Source: Pseudoips prasinana (taxonomy: Eukaryota; Arthropoda; Insecta; Lepidoptera; Nolidae). Taken from it: a stretch of 64,000 nucleotides of DNA. Location: positions 20,106,001 to 20,170,000 of the forward strand of contig OX621260.1 of NCBI GenBank assembly GCA_951640165.1, written 5' to 3'. Both the position numbers and the translations under genes were made by a program. The notes under the pieces were generated by a model that ran no database searches, had not been told where the DNA came from, and was given only the letters and a program-made list of their open reading frames with translations. Position 1 is the stretch's first letter; every line of letters begins with the position of its first letter. Positions 20,421-31,600 of the stretch are shown one piece after another.

Positions 20421-20547
20421 TTTCTACTATATTAAAATGAAAGAATGGAAGACTAGCAAAAAGACGGAATTCTAAATGAGAGTATAGAGAGATAGACATT
20501 TTAGTCCTTTTGTAAAAGGACAAAAATCTCTATTGCTCGATACTCTC

Positions 20548-20712
20548 GTTCAAAACCAGGCAGAGCCTGTACAATGGCAACCAGACAACTATTGAACATA
20601 CTTTTGATTTCTGACACAGTTGTGCTCATCACACAAAGGTTTGCCCTGGAAGGGGATCGAACCCATGACCTCAGGCTTACCAGTCAGTATTACTAACCAC
20701 TAGACCAACTCA
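20548..20712 (-). repeat. SINE-A relative, reverse
   Basis: Complement of AGAGCCTGTACAATGGCAAC and GGGATCGAACCCATGACC; tRNA-like head intact. Confidence 0.6.
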
Positions 20713-21500
20713 ATTAATATGGTATTGGTTTTTTTAACGGATATTTAACAGGAAGTCTCAGTCTAAAGTACCTACCTATATTATTATGAAACAATGACAT
20801 TATTATTACAAAACAGATATTTTTTTTAAATGTGAAACAATGTAAGAAAACAAAAAATAAACGCGCCTTACAGTAGACTCATATAATGCGTAACATTGAC
20901 ATATCATTCGATTCGTCACATATTTATAAGATGAACTTTGTGATACTTTTTTAATAGTAAAGATAAGGACAGCATTACTAGCATAAAAATAAAAAAAATA
21001 ATATTCTTCAATGTTAATATAGTCAACAGAAATCTAAAATGAATAAAATCTTCGAATTATAAAAGTCTAATTAAATAATTTTAATTAGACTATTAGATTT
21101 CCCGGTTTCCTGTAACGTATTTCCGTCCCTTTTTAAAAATGACTCCCACAAAAGATATCCGGCAACCGAGAGAAAAGATGTAACAAATCAAAAATTATCT
21201 ATTACTTAATTAAAGAACGAAAAATAAATGTTGAAATCCGCGTTTCTCACAATTTCTGTAACTGTTTTCACCGAATCTAAACTGTTCAATATAACTACGT
21301 CATACATCAAAGCATGCACAAATTTCCTCATGGCTATATTTATTGGCTGCATTGCTATCCGAGTTTACGACTGTTTCATAACATACAACCGTTGGGTAAC
21401 TACTCACGTTGTTCGTTTTATGTTTTTCGACGTTTATTGACTGACTTTTATTTTAGAAGAGATCGACCGACTGACTTTTATTCAAAACCGATGGATATAA
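20713..21500. other. AT-rich stretch with a 14-bp direct repeat
   Basis: GACTGACTTTTATT occurs twice (about 21439 and 21471). Otherwise no recognised element. Confidence 0.35.
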
Positions 21501-21502
21501 TA

Positions 21503-21846
21503 ATAATAATGTCCTCCCGATCGAATTTCGGCCACGGCGACCAGTCTTAATGGAGACTAGCCAATTGGACAGGACATATTTTCGTGCACAAGTGTTTGCG
21601 CAAACGCAGGGGCATTTTCTATTCCATCGCTCTCATGATCCGGTGGGACGACTAGCGACACGCCCGGAAAGAGGTCAGGTACCGACGGCTTTACATGCTC
21701 TCCGAGGCACGGATGTGTAATACAGCCAACTTCGGGCCGACACTGAGAAATTACTTTTTACGGATAATCCCAAAATCACTTTTTGGCCCAACCCGGGATT
21801 TAAACCCAGGACCTCATTATCTGCACACGCTACCGCTAGACCAAAT
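21503..21846 (-). repeat. SINE-C, reverse
   Basis: AATGTCCTCCCGATCGAATT at one end and the tRNA-like head CCAGGACCTCATTATCTGC at the other. Confidence 0.75.
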
Positions 21847-22089
21847 GTTAAAATTGATTGCTTAATTTGCGGAAAATTTTAAAATTGATGTCGTAATAAA
21901 TCTATCGACTCATATTTTGAAAACTAAACATTTTGTAAACCTTAGCTTAAGGTTGACTTATATTTTCGCGTTCGAATCCTAATAGATGTTGAGTCAGACG
22001 GATGAACTTTGGTTGGTATACCTTTTTATTGCAACAAGTTGAGTGAACGGAGTAGAATGTCTGGAATTTGTCTCAGTATATAGATATAG

Positions 22090-22540
22090 ACGGGACTGTT
22101 AGCGTGGTTGCTAAATGCTTGCCTTTCACACCGCAGGTCGTGGGTTCGATTCCCACGCAGGACAGATATTTGTGTGCATGAACATGTCTGTATGTTCTGA
22201 GTCTGGGTGTAACTGATTGACTGCACGTGTGGCGCAGCGGCTAAGACAGTCGCCTCGCCGCTTCGTGTCGCGGGTTCGAGTCCCGTGCCGGACAACTATT
22301 TGTGTGACCCATAAATAGTTCTTTTGAGTATGGATGTTATTTGTGTCCGTCTATTATATGTTTGTAAAGTACCCCGAGACACAGGAATCAGATTAAATAA
22401 TGCAGGCGGTTTCTTTAAAACAAAAATGTGTACATAAGTTAAGTATATATTTACAAAATAAAAGTAGTACATGTAGTATATCAGTTGTCTGTTTCCGTAA
22501 TACAAGCTCTTTTTAGTTTGGGATCAGAAGGCCGTGTGTG
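22090..22540 (+). repeat. SINE-A interrupted by SINE-B
   Basis: Head 22090-22212 (GGTTCGATTCCCACGCAGGA) and tail from about 22440 (AAAATAAAAGTAGTAC ... TTTGGGATCAGA), with SINE-B between. Confidence 0.75.
22215..22437 (+). repeat. SINE-B (tRNA-derived), nested
   Basis: GCACGTGTGGCGCAGCGGCT A-box region, CGGGTTCGAGTCCCG B box, tail with AAAGTACCCCGAGACACAGG. Its relatives are at 36710 and 38385. Confidence 0.78.
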
Positions 22541-22544
22541 ATTC

Positions 22545-22613
22545 CGGTAACTGCTCACGTCAGGATCGATAACGATATTATTATTATATCGATCCTGACG
22601 TGAGCAGTTACCG
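22545..22613. repeat. Perfect 27-bp inverted repeat
   Basis: CGGTAACTGCTCACGTCAGG(ATCGATA) at 22545-22571 and its exact complement at 22587-22613, with a 15-base AT-rich loop. Confidence 0.88.
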
Positions 22614-22844
22614 TTTACTAAGATAAAGGTCTCGTGACGTTAATATTTGAACAGCTGAATTCGTGACTTGTGAGGAAGGACATCAACCGAATTATATTTG
22701 TGGAAAATTTCCATATTTCATGCATGAAAAGAAGGTGATTCACCTGACCAAATAAAGCCATGATTATACTGTAATTAGGTGCACTAAGCTTCGATATTAC
22801 TGACAATATTCCAAAAACATAAACATTAACATAACACAAAAACA

Positions 22845-22875
22845 TGAACATGTCTGTTTGTCCTGAGTCTGGGTG

Positions 22876-22928
<53 letters not shown>

Positions 22929-23052
22929 TATATAAGTATGTATTTACAAAAGAAAAGTAGTATATCAGTTATCTGGTGTCCATAGTACAAGCTCTGCTTA
23001 GTTTAGGATCAGATGGCCGAAAGTAAATAAAGTCCCAAGATATTATTATTTT
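22845..23052 (+). repeat. SINE-A, headless, with (AT)n
   Basis: Begins ACATGTCTGTTTGTCCTGAG; contains an (AT)n run at about 22879-22927; tail AGTACAAGCTCTGCTTAGTT. The run sits where other copies have TATCTATATAAG. Confidence 0.75.
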
Positions 23053-23059
23053 CATTCTT

Positions 23060-23720
23060 CGAATACAAAAAGGTCGATAACTAGATACCAACCTTTCCAA
23101 GCATTGAACTTTTTTTTAAATATGAATGCTCCAAATTCAATTCTCAAAAAAAGGGATAAATTAAGTCAGACGTCCTTTTGTGAGCAGGTAGCTACAAAAT
23201 TTCGGAATGCGCTTACGCACACGGTTCAAAGGAACATTCTGGATATTATGAGTCAGGTTAAGCGTGTCATTTTACACATGCCGCAGTAAAATACTTTTAG
23301 TTAACTTGAAAAGTAATATAAACAATATTTCATGGATACAATTAAGTTTATTGTTAAGGATATTTTGTACCTGTAGTCATAGCGGAATAAATTGGTTCAG
23401 GTATAATACAAATAAATAACTGTTTAAATAAATAAATTCACTATGGTATAAATATTTAATTCTGATACTGATTTAATAATAAAACCATATGAATATATAA
23501 TAGAAAGTGAATTAGCGACGCACCTAGAACAGCGCTACGAGTACCTTCCATCGAGAGAGAAAGCGCTTACGAATAAGTCGGCCATTTGCTACTGTTCAAC
23601 CGTTAACCGTGTTCAGTTCCTCTTAATTATTAACGGTACAACTGTTTTCCGTTTACTATACTGCACTTATCAGCTATACTTATTCCATAAAATTTAAGGC
23701 ATTCCAAATTGTTCACAACT
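23060..23720. other. Intronic stretch, nothing recognised
   Basis: Lies in the presumed first large intron of the two-module gene. No shared repeat or supported frame. Confidence 0.35.
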
Positions 23721-23723
23721 TAC

Positions 23724-23801
23724 CTAATTTTAATCAAAAATATTGTCAACAGCTGTAGCTGCGGGGAAGTCAAGGCTTCAAGTTGAGAAATCTCCACAGA
23801 T
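23724..23801 (-). other. Candidate 5' UTR exon 2 of the two-module gene
   Basis: A 78-nt block with a strong acceptor (TTGTATTATAG) and donor (TTAG|GTAAGT) on the same strand as the gene. One frame is open, but joining it to the next exon meets TAA before the ATG, so it would be untranslated. It implies an intron of about 5.8 kb to exon 3. Confidence 0.42.
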
Positions 23802-23930
23802 CTATAATACAAAAAAATAGTCACAATAATATCGGAGAACGTCACAGGTGCTAAACTATCGTCTGAACTGAAGCGCAGCTTGTACACCACTGAGCGCTAA
23901 CCCTCGCGGTGGAGGTATTTTAAACTTACG

Positions 23931-24170
23931 GGTGCTCCCCGGCTGGCGTCGTGGAAAGGAAAAAGATAACGATATGTGGGTTGAGTGAGACGGCGATAGG
24001 GGCACGCACTGACCGCGTGCTCGACCAGACACTCACTCACACAAAAACGAAATGTTACGCATGCGTCGCTGCTATTGATACGTCTACGTCGAGGTCGACG
24101 TCACTGTCCCCTTTTGAGAGCAAAGTACACGAGGGGGTGGGTTACGCCTTTTGTGAACGCTGAACAATTC
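23931..24170 (-). promoter_or_regulatory. Candidate first exon and promoter region
   Basis: A GC-richer, CpG-containing stretch ends at a good donor (CACC C|GTAAGT, 23930/23929), 127 nt before candidate exon 2. Initiator-like TCAGT motifs occur within it, but no convincing TATA box. The transcription start cannot be fixed from sequence alone. Confidence 0.33.
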
Positions 24171-24335
24171 CAACAGGTAGAAATCATTCCCTTTCCCGGA
24201 TATTTTACGTCGTTGTTATTGATATGTTTACATTATTCGAGGTTGACGTGCCTGTTCCCTTTTGACACCAAGATAGATGGGACATTACGCCTTCTAAAAA
24301 ATTTGAACATAACAAACAGATAGAAACTATTCCCC
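24071..24335. repeat. Diverged tandem duplication, 145-bp period
   Basis: 24071-24190 and 24216-24335 share TATTGATA, CGAGGT-GACGT, CCCTTTTGA, TTACGCCTT and AACAGGTAGAAA. Lies just upstream of the candidate promoter of the two-module gene. Confidence 0.6.
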
Positions 24336-24727
24336 TTATTAGATTGACAATACTTTTAACGGTACACTTTAAAAGATTTCATATTATTTCTGATCAAACA
24401 AAAACATAAATAACAGAATATTTTTCCTCGACGAACTAAAATAAACAATTGAAGTTAAAGTCATAAACAATATGTCACTTTAATAATAATAATAAATAAC
24501 ATGACGCAAAACTGAATCAATAACGACCGTGCCCCAATTATGCCGACTACATATAGCAGGATAAAAGTAACTAACATAAATATATCAGTAGACGCAGGAA
24601 AGTAATGCTACTTTCATGTCTAAAGTTTAATTAATTATAAAAAATTACAAGCATAGACACAATTTAATAACATAGACATCCCCACCAAGATCTAGGTAAG
24701 ATGTGCATGATTATTTCTTGTACTTCT

Positions 24728-24988
24728 CCTCAGCTGTAGGAGTAGACCCAAGCTACCTGTAATATCTGTATTAAGTTGGTATTCTACAATATTATTACAC
24801 TTTGCATATAAGTAGTTTCCAAGAAGGATTATTCTTCAATAATAGCTAATTAGTCAAGTAGTTTGAGAATAAGCATAAAATTGGCGTGTGACAATTGTCA
24901 CTTTGCGTAATTGGACTCCATTAAAATGAGCCCAATTCTGAAACGAATCCACATTAAATGCAAATTAACAATATTGATTCTTTATTTA
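24728..24988. repeat. 260-bp repeat, empty-site copy
   Basis: CTCAGCTGTAGGAGTAGACC to TTGATTCTTTATTT. The partner at 27283-27671 has the MITE at the TA in TTCTACAATATT. Confidence 0.8.
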
Positions 24989-25007
24989 GTATTTGGGTAT
25001 GGATGTA

Positions 25008-25118
25008 GATTTTCTATAATATCTGTGTAATTTGAAATAATGTATGTTTATCAGTTGTTTGGTTGCCATAGTACAGGCTCAGCTTAGTTTGGGATCAGAC
25101 AGCGTATTTGTGATAATT
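25008..25118 (+). repeat. SINE-A tail fragment
   Basis: TCAGTTGTTTGGTTGCCATA and TTAGTTTGGGATCAGA. The head is absent. Confidence 0.55.
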
Positions 25119-25139
25119 TTACGGATCACAATATTCTTC

Positions 25140-25480
25140 AAACCTCATAAGTTTTTCTTTTTTTATTGTATTATTCCGTAAAAAAATTGTTATTACGTGG
25201 AACCGTAATTTTTTTACCCGACCGCATTGAGTTTTATATCAATGCCCTACCGTCCATGGCATGACGTGGCAGCTACTGAGAAATACTGCCAGAAACTCAG
25301 TTGGAATCCTTTTCTAAAATTAAATTTACATAAGATTCTTTTTTATTTGTGTTGATTTAGAACAATTCTATCCCAAGCACTTTTGCCACTTAAATAAACA
25401 GAAGTTTTGTAATATAGGTACCCTGCTACACAATTTGGCTTTAAAAATTCTTTGTAACTTAATTTGTATGAAGGATATAG
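25140..25480 (-). repeat. CR1/jockey-like LINE 3' end, reverse
   Basis: The complement encodes the ORF2 end LSGKSAWD and then the conserved UTR with CTACCG...GGCATGACGTGGCAGC. Same family as 38876 and 43550. Confidence 0.68.
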
Positions 25481-25488
25481 TCGATTCT

Positions 25489-25622
25489 CTACAAGGTGGA
25501 TCGACAATCTAGCAAGGGTCGCGGTACGTCGCTCTGAATGCGGGCATGACAATACCGGCCATTGTGAAGATCCTTGGGGGAGGCCTTTGTCCAGTTGACG
25601 TCGTCTTCCGGCTGATATGATG
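25489..25622 (+). repeat. RTE-like LINE tail
   Basis: GGGGGAGGCCTTTGTCCAGT and GGCTGATATGATGAT. Confidence 0.6.
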
Positions 25623-25639
25623 ATATGTAAGTATAGTAT

Positions 25640-25875
25640 GCTGTGTGGTGACGGCATAGAATATCATCAACCCATCTCATCCCGTGGGGGGCCTAGAAAT
25701 CGACCGAGGGAATACCTACCAGAGAACAGGCAGCAGCGTTTTTCTGTGAACTATGACCATCAAACTGCGATCGCCAACCCGTCTGCCAAGCGTGCCGATT
25801 ATGGCACATCCCCCCATTCTTTGGGGAGGCTTTTGTCCAGCTGTGGACGTACTTTGGCTTACATGATGATGTATA
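25640..25875 (+). repeat. RTE-related LINE tail, family B
   Basis: CATCTCATCCCGTGGGGGGC to GGGGAGGCTTTTGTCCAGCT. Confidence 0.62.
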
Positions 25876-26239
25876 GTCAATGTATAGAGGTTACCTCCCA
25901 AAGCACTTAAAAAACAAACAAACAACATTTAACATAAATGCTGAATATTAAAGGAACTCATACATTATTCTGAGGGACACCGGACATATTGAAAATAAAC
26001 GAAAATAACAATTTTCACTTTATATTCAGACATGCGCATCAAATGACGCACTTCATCTGATTTTCTGAAGAACCAAATGTATTGACTCATGTTTTACGAC
26101 ATGTTGAATATTTTGGGTAATTTTGGAGTTCCTTAACCCGCTGTTGTTACTATAGTACATTACAAGGACTAGCGGACCTTCCCTAAACTTTTCTATATTG
26201 TTGGCATGGAATAGTTAGTCGTCATGTCATATGGCAAAC

Positions 26240-26490
26240 GCATTGACGGTCACCGTAGCCTAGTTGGTAATGCTCCTGTCTACGAAGCTGGTGGTCCTGG
26301 TTTCGAATCCCGGTAAGTGCAAATATCTGTGTGATGAGCACGAATATTTGTTTCTGAGTCATGGATGTTTTCTATGTATATAAGTATTTATCTATCTATA
26401 TAAGTATGTATATCGTCGCCTGGTACCCATAGTACAAGCTTTGCTTAGTTTGGGGCTAGGTTGATCTGTGTGACATTGTCCCTAGATATT
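26240..26490 (+). repeat. SINE-A relative with good tRNA-like boxes
   Basis: CACCGTAGCCTAGTTGGTAA (A box) and GGTTTCGAATCCC (B box), then the SINE-A tail. Confidence 0.7.
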
Positions 26491-26635
26491 ATTATTATAG
26501 TTAGGTGGTAGCTAATATACAGGTGGCACTGCTGCCCGACTACCTGTTTTATCTCTTAGTCGCGTTTTACTACACACACGGGATGATATGGGGTGGCCCT
26601 GTTATTCTTTCTAGGCCAGAAACCACACGGTTAAT

Positions 26636-26880
26636 ATCATCATCATCATCATCATCACTACAGCTAAATACGTCCACTGCTGGACAAGCCTCCATCAAGA
26701 ATCGTCTTGCGGGGATATGCCATAATCGCCACGCTTGGCAGGCGGGTTGGCGATCGCAGTAAGATGGTCATAGTAATCAGAAGGAAGCTGCTGCCCATCC
26801 TCTGGTAGATATTCCCTCGGGTCGACTTCTACGCCCCCCACGGGATGAGATGGGGTGATGATATTCTGATTCTGATATTC
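26636..26880 (-). repeat. RTE-related LINE tail, family B, reverse
   Basis: (CAT)n, GTCCACTGCTGGACAAGCCT, then CCCCACGGGATGAGATGGGG. Confidence 0.62.
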
Positions 26881-26984
26881 GTCGCCGTCACCACACAGCA
26901 GGTTAATAACGTTGTCTATAATTATTATGGAACCATTCATATCAGCACAGCACCACAGCAGTTTCATCACCGTCGTAGCATTAT

Positions 26985-27245
26985 TATTATTATATCAGCC
27001 GACAGATGGACAAAGACCAAAAATTTCCACATGCGTTTTCCAGCGACTCTCACAAGATCATCGGTCCATCTTGTTTTAACGAAACGGTAGAAATAACGTG
27101 GAGGACATGTCCACTTATTCACCACTCGAGAACCTTTCAGCCCGAATGGCCGTCGGTTCTACGAGCTATGTGCTCCGCCCACTGCCAGCTGAAGTGTCAG
27201 CTTGACAATTCTTTGGGCTATGTCAGTCAATTTGGTTCGCCTGTG
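26985..27245 (-). repeat. RTE-like LINE fragment, reverse
   Basis: ATATCAGCCGACAGATGGAC and CGAGAACCTTTCAGCCCGAA, matching 15075-15365. Confidence 0.62.
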
Positions 27246-27282
27246 GATCTTTTCTACATAGAAGTTTAACTTAACCTATGGA

Positions 27283-27671
27283 CCTCAGCTGTTGGAGTAG
27301 ACTCAAGCTACCTGTAATATCTTTATTATGTTGGTATGTACAGACGGCAGCGCATCCAGCCATCCCAAACTGTTAAATTTCTTGATAGATTGTCAACTTT
27401 ATCACAAAAGTATAAGGTTCACTTTCAATTGGGGAGATTTGACACATTGGGGTAGATTTATGTGCTGGCGTCTGTACAATATTATTACACTTTGCATATA
27501 AGTAGTTTCCAAGAAGGATTATTCTTCAATAATAGCTAATTAGTCAAGTAGTTTGAGGATAAGCATAAAATTGGCGTGTAATTGTCACTTTGCTTAATTG
27601 GACTCCATTAAAATGAGTCCAAATCTGCAACGAATCTACATAAAATGTAAACAGCATTGATTCTTTATTTC
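27283..27671. repeat. 260-bp repeat, copy carrying the MITE
   Basis: Same sequence as 24728-24988, interrupted by the 134-bp MITE. Direct orientation, 2.55 kb apart. Confidence 0.82.
27341..27474. mobile_element. TA-flanked MITE, 135-bp family (copy 3)
   Basis: 134 bp between TA dinucleotides at 27339-27340 and 27475-27476. The homologous repeat at 24728-24988 lacks it, giving a direct empty site. Confidence 0.88.
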
Positions 27672-27694
27672 GTAATAATAAATATGATCCTGTC

Positions 27695-28376
27695 TAGGAT
27701 TACCATATGACAGGCATTAGCCGCATTTGACAGGTATTTTAAGGATTAGACAGGCGTGCGGCCGGCATTGGTCTGAGACAGGCATTTTCGCAGGCTCTCG
27801 TCAACGCCCAGTGGAGTAGAGACAGAAATCGGCTGACAATTGAATCAGTAAAAGCAATATTGAACAAGAAAACTACAAAACTGTATCTTGTCAAGATTTT
27901 TACGTTTTTATATTAGAAAAGAAAGAACTATTAAAAAAAACTTGTGTGTACTTATGTACACGCGTTAGAAGTTATACTTCTTAATATACAACTTGAACAT
28001 AGTTATCAATTTTCATACCACCTAGAACTAACGTCATGCTGTTATTTTTATGAGTGAATTTTTAAAAATTAAAAATTCCCTGTCATACCACCTAGAACTA
28101 ACTTCATGCTGTTAAATTTTTTGGTGTCGGTGTGCGCGCGCCTCGTAAAAATTCACTCTCATCATTTTTCTCCATCGCGCCAAAAGAAGTATAACTTCAA
28201 AAATAATGTCCTCTGACAAATATCAGTAAACAAATATCAATAATCCTTCTTCATTATTATCTGTTGGCGTTAACTTATTACCTACAGCATTTTGCTTCAG
28301 ACAGGCATTTTTCTGAAAATTCAGGCATTTGAGGTACCATAGATAGGCCTCCCTCTATTTATATATGGTAACCCTA
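27695..28376. mobile_element. hAT-like non-autonomous element
   Basis: Ends TAGGATTACCATAT and (complement) TAGGGTTACCATAT, with 8-bp flanks ATCCTGTC (27687-27694) and ATCCTGTT (28377-28384). It is 682 bp with no coding capacity. ACAGGCATT-type motifs recur near both ends. It contains an internal repeat (about 27935-28206) also found at 55108-55315. Confidence 0.65.
27935..28206. repeat. Interspersed repeat nested in the hAT-like element
   Basis: Begins AACTTGTGTGTACTTATG, ends AGAAGTATAACTTCAAAA, and is nearly identical to 55108-55315. This copy has an internal duplication of CATACCACCTAGAACTAAC, about 70 bp apart. The inverted motif GAAGTTATACTTC lies near both ends. Unclassified. Confidence 0.6.
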
Positions 28377-28399
28377 ATCCTGTTGCAACTTCTGCGAGA

Positions 28400-29045
28400 A
28401 AAGACGCATCAGGGCATTGTTTCATTTTCAAAAACTGGTGTAAATTCGAGTTTTTATGTGTACCTAAATATAGTGGATTTTTAGACATAACATCATGGAC
28501 AATGTACACAAGTGGAGGAAAGTGCCATAATGCCGTGAATTGCGATTTTCTGTGTTGAATCTAAAACTACATATAAGCCTCTAGTAAAGTCTCCACTGCT
28601 TTACTAGGGTAGGACAAGAACAATATATATATAAAAACGCAGCGTTTTGAAGAGTTAGATAGGTAAAGGGAGAAAGTTCAAGTGTCTATTATTATTATCT
28701 AGGCCAATGATTCTATAAGAATTGGTAGACATGCAGTCATATTAATTAAATACAAAGGTAAGTACTAATTACACAGCATAATTACTTCGTAGAATTCTTT
28801 CTAAGTCATTTATTTAGATAAAACCATTCATACGGAAACAAAGATAAGAGAAGCGATAATTAGACCACAAATCTTATCACTAAAATCCAGTTACAAAGCT
28901 TGTGGTTTTAGCCAATACAAATGAGAGATAAGAGATGGCATTTTACTGCCACGTGTTGGCACTAAACCAGTTTTACGTCTACAGATAACTCTTGAGGAGT
29001 TGCTGCCGGCACGATAAAATTCACATGGCAAGGCACTGGACTGGT
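28400..29045. other. Intergenic stretch, nothing recognised
   Basis: AT-rich, without repeats shared within the window. Confidence 0.35.
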
Positions 29046-29051
29046 AAAACC

Positions 29052-29258
29052 TCATCATACCAGCCAAAGTACATCCACAGCTGGACAAAAGCCTCCCCAA
29101 AGAATGGGGGGTTATGTTATAATTGCCACGCTTACTTGGCGATCGCAGTTTGATGGTCATAGTTCACAGAAAAACGCTGCTGCCCGTTCTCTGGTAGGTA
29201 TTCCCTCGGTCGATTTCTACGCCTCCCACGGGATGAGATGGGGTGAAGATATTCTATG
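29052..29258 (-). repeat. RTE-related LINE tail, family B, reverse
   Basis: ACATCCACAGCTGGACAAAA to CCCACGGGATGAGATGGGGT. Confidence 0.62.
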
Positions 29259-29289
29259 CATACACAGCAAAAACTAATTACTTATTATA

Positions 29290-29630
29290 ATTGCAGAATT
29301 TCGGCCACAGCGGCCACTCTCGATGGAGACTAGCCAAATGCGCAAGACATATAGTGCACAAACACAGCGGTAATTTCTAATCCGTTACTATCATGACCCA
29401 ATGGGACGACAGCGATATGATTGGAAAGAGTATAGGTACAGGACTGACAGGCTTTACGTGCTCTCCGAAGCACGGAGGTATAATACCGCCAACTCCCAGA
29501 CTTCAGGCTGATACTGGGAAATTTTCTTTACGGAAAAATCCCAAAATCACTTTTTGATCTGACCCGGGATTTGAACACAGGACCTCATTATCTTCGGTGG
29601 ATCGCGCTACCGCTAGACCAACGAGGCAGT
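29290..29630 (-). repeat. SINE-C, reverse
   Basis: Shares GCTTTACGTGCTCTCCGAAG and CGCTACCGCTAGACCAACGA with the other copies. Confidence 0.75.
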
Positions 29631-30081
29631 CGATAAATGAATTTTGAGGAGTTGCTATTGAGCACGATAAAATTCATATGGTGGGGCACAAGACTGATAA
29701 AAACTGATTACTTATATTACAAAGTAAATAGGTAAGTACAGTAAACGCTACATCAGTGGATACAGTTGTGTTGTAAAAACCACCCCTAATTTCTACGTAA
29801 TAAGGTCTTTTAAGTAAAAGTGTTTACATTGTCACACCGCATTAGGCATCATAATAATATAACATTGTCTACGTTGTTTCAAGATTAATAACGTCTGGAC
29901 ATTGTTAACAAAATTTTACTACTTTACTCTTATTTAAACATGACTTTTCTTACATTATAACATTTTAATTACGACGTTTATATACCTAATGTAATTTTAG
30001 GTACCTATACTCTAAACTTAATGTTTTTACGAGCATTTTAAGTGAGTATGGTGAGACATACATACTACCAACATTTTTGCA

Positions 30082-30303
30082 AAACCTTATGTATCAAAAT
30101 ACAAAATCAATATGTAGTGTTAATTCCGCTAATTGTCACCAGTACGATACCCAACACGTGTTTCAGTCCTCCACGGACCATTCTCAAGGGCTGCTAACTC
30201 GTCGAGTGCTCGAAGGTGTCTCCTTCACTACATATTGATTTTGTATTTTGATTGTTATGGTTTTCCGCAAAGTAACGCCTGATTCCATTACAAACCTTAT
30301 GTA
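30082..30303. mobile_element. 198-bp insertion with foldback and 12-bp flanks
   Basis: AAACCTTATGTA at 30082-30093 and 30292-30303. Inside, TCAAAATACAAAATCAATATG and its complement form arms near 30095-30119 and 30227-30252. Confidence 0.55.
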
Positions 30304-30483
30304 AATCACCCATTTTCACAAATAAATTATTTGATTTGATTCTATTATCTAGGAATAAGCCTGGGAGGTTTTCACTGTTTCACCGGACCAAACCACCAAC
30401 TAAGACCACCTACTGGTAGCCTGAGCTGAGCCTGAGCCGGTTACCACTGGATGGCAACGACTTAGAGGTTGAAACTTCGTTTC

Positions 30484-30718
30484 AGTTGACCTCATCATCA
30501 TCATCATATCAGCCGAAAGACGTCCACTGCTGGACAAAAGCCTCCCCCAAAGATCTCCACAATTGCCGGTCTTGTGCTATTCGCATCCAGCAGTTTCCAG
30601 CGACCCGCACAAGATCATCGGTCCATCTTGTAGGGGGCCTGCCCACGCTGCGTCTTCCGGTTCGTGGTCGCCACTCGAGAACCTTTCTGCCCCAACGGCC
30701 GTCGGCTCGTCAGTTGAC
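30484..30718 (-). repeat. RTE-like LINE fragment, reverse
   Basis: CATCATCATCATATCAGCCG then GACAAAAGCCTCCCCCAAAG, through GCCCCAACGGCCGTCGG. Confidence 0.7.
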
Positions 30719-30789
30719 CTACCACCTAATTATCTGATCATCGTGATCAGCATTCAAATGGATGAAGAGTACAAATGCCTAAATCATTC

Positions 30790-31600
30790 TTTCAATCGTC
30801 TTCCATGAGCACGTCATGTGACGTCATAAATGGCCCGGAATTGAGGTTCAACGTTTTGGCTACTGACCGAATGATTAAGTTATTTTTAATCTTCATCTAT
30901 TTGAACGCCGATGACGATCACGGTGGTAGGCAAATTAGGCGGTACAAGGCGAACATAGATTTCTTAAATGGCGTTTAAATAAGTTAAGGTTAAAAATGAC
31001 TTAAACAACCGTTAAATCGGCATCCATGAGCACATGTGACGTCATAAATGGCCCGGAAACGATTGTCAACGTTGAAGCCGATTTAACGATGGATTAAGTC
31101 TTTTTTAACCTTTATTTACATGATCGCTATTTAAGAAATCGATGTTCGGTGACTTGGCCGGTAGAGCCCCAGGGCGGATACTAAGGACTATGTAGAGAGG
31201 CATGATAGGGTCTTGTTTTAGGGTATATTGCAACTTTTTTTTAAGAGGATTGCATATCCAGGGCCTCTACCGGCTAAGTCGCTGAACATCGATTTCTTAA
31301 ATGGCGTTCAAATAAATAAAGGTTAAAAATGACTTAATCCATCGTTAAATCGGCTTCAACGTTGACAATCGATTCCGGACCATTTTTTTTATTTATTTAT
31401 TTATTTATTTTTTATTTATTTATTTATCACAAACACAACTATCATTACAGGCAATAGTCCTAATGCGGGAGTTTGACGTCACATGTGCTCATGGAAGCCA
31501 ATTTAACGATTTATTAAGTCATTTTTAACCTTTATTTATTTGAACGCCATTTAAGAAATCGATGTTCGGCGACTTAGCCGGAAGAGCCCCAGCTCTTCTT
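30790..31600. repeat. Foldback repeat cluster
   Basis: Five direct or inverted partial copies of one module (CATGTGACGTCATAAATGGC, ACGTTGAAGCCGATTTAACG, GGTTAAAAATGACTTAA, GAAATCGATGTTCGG, TCTACCGGC). The largest pair, 31060-31173 and 31261-31371, is inverted. A TTTA tract lies at 31382-31425. Confidence 0.75.
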
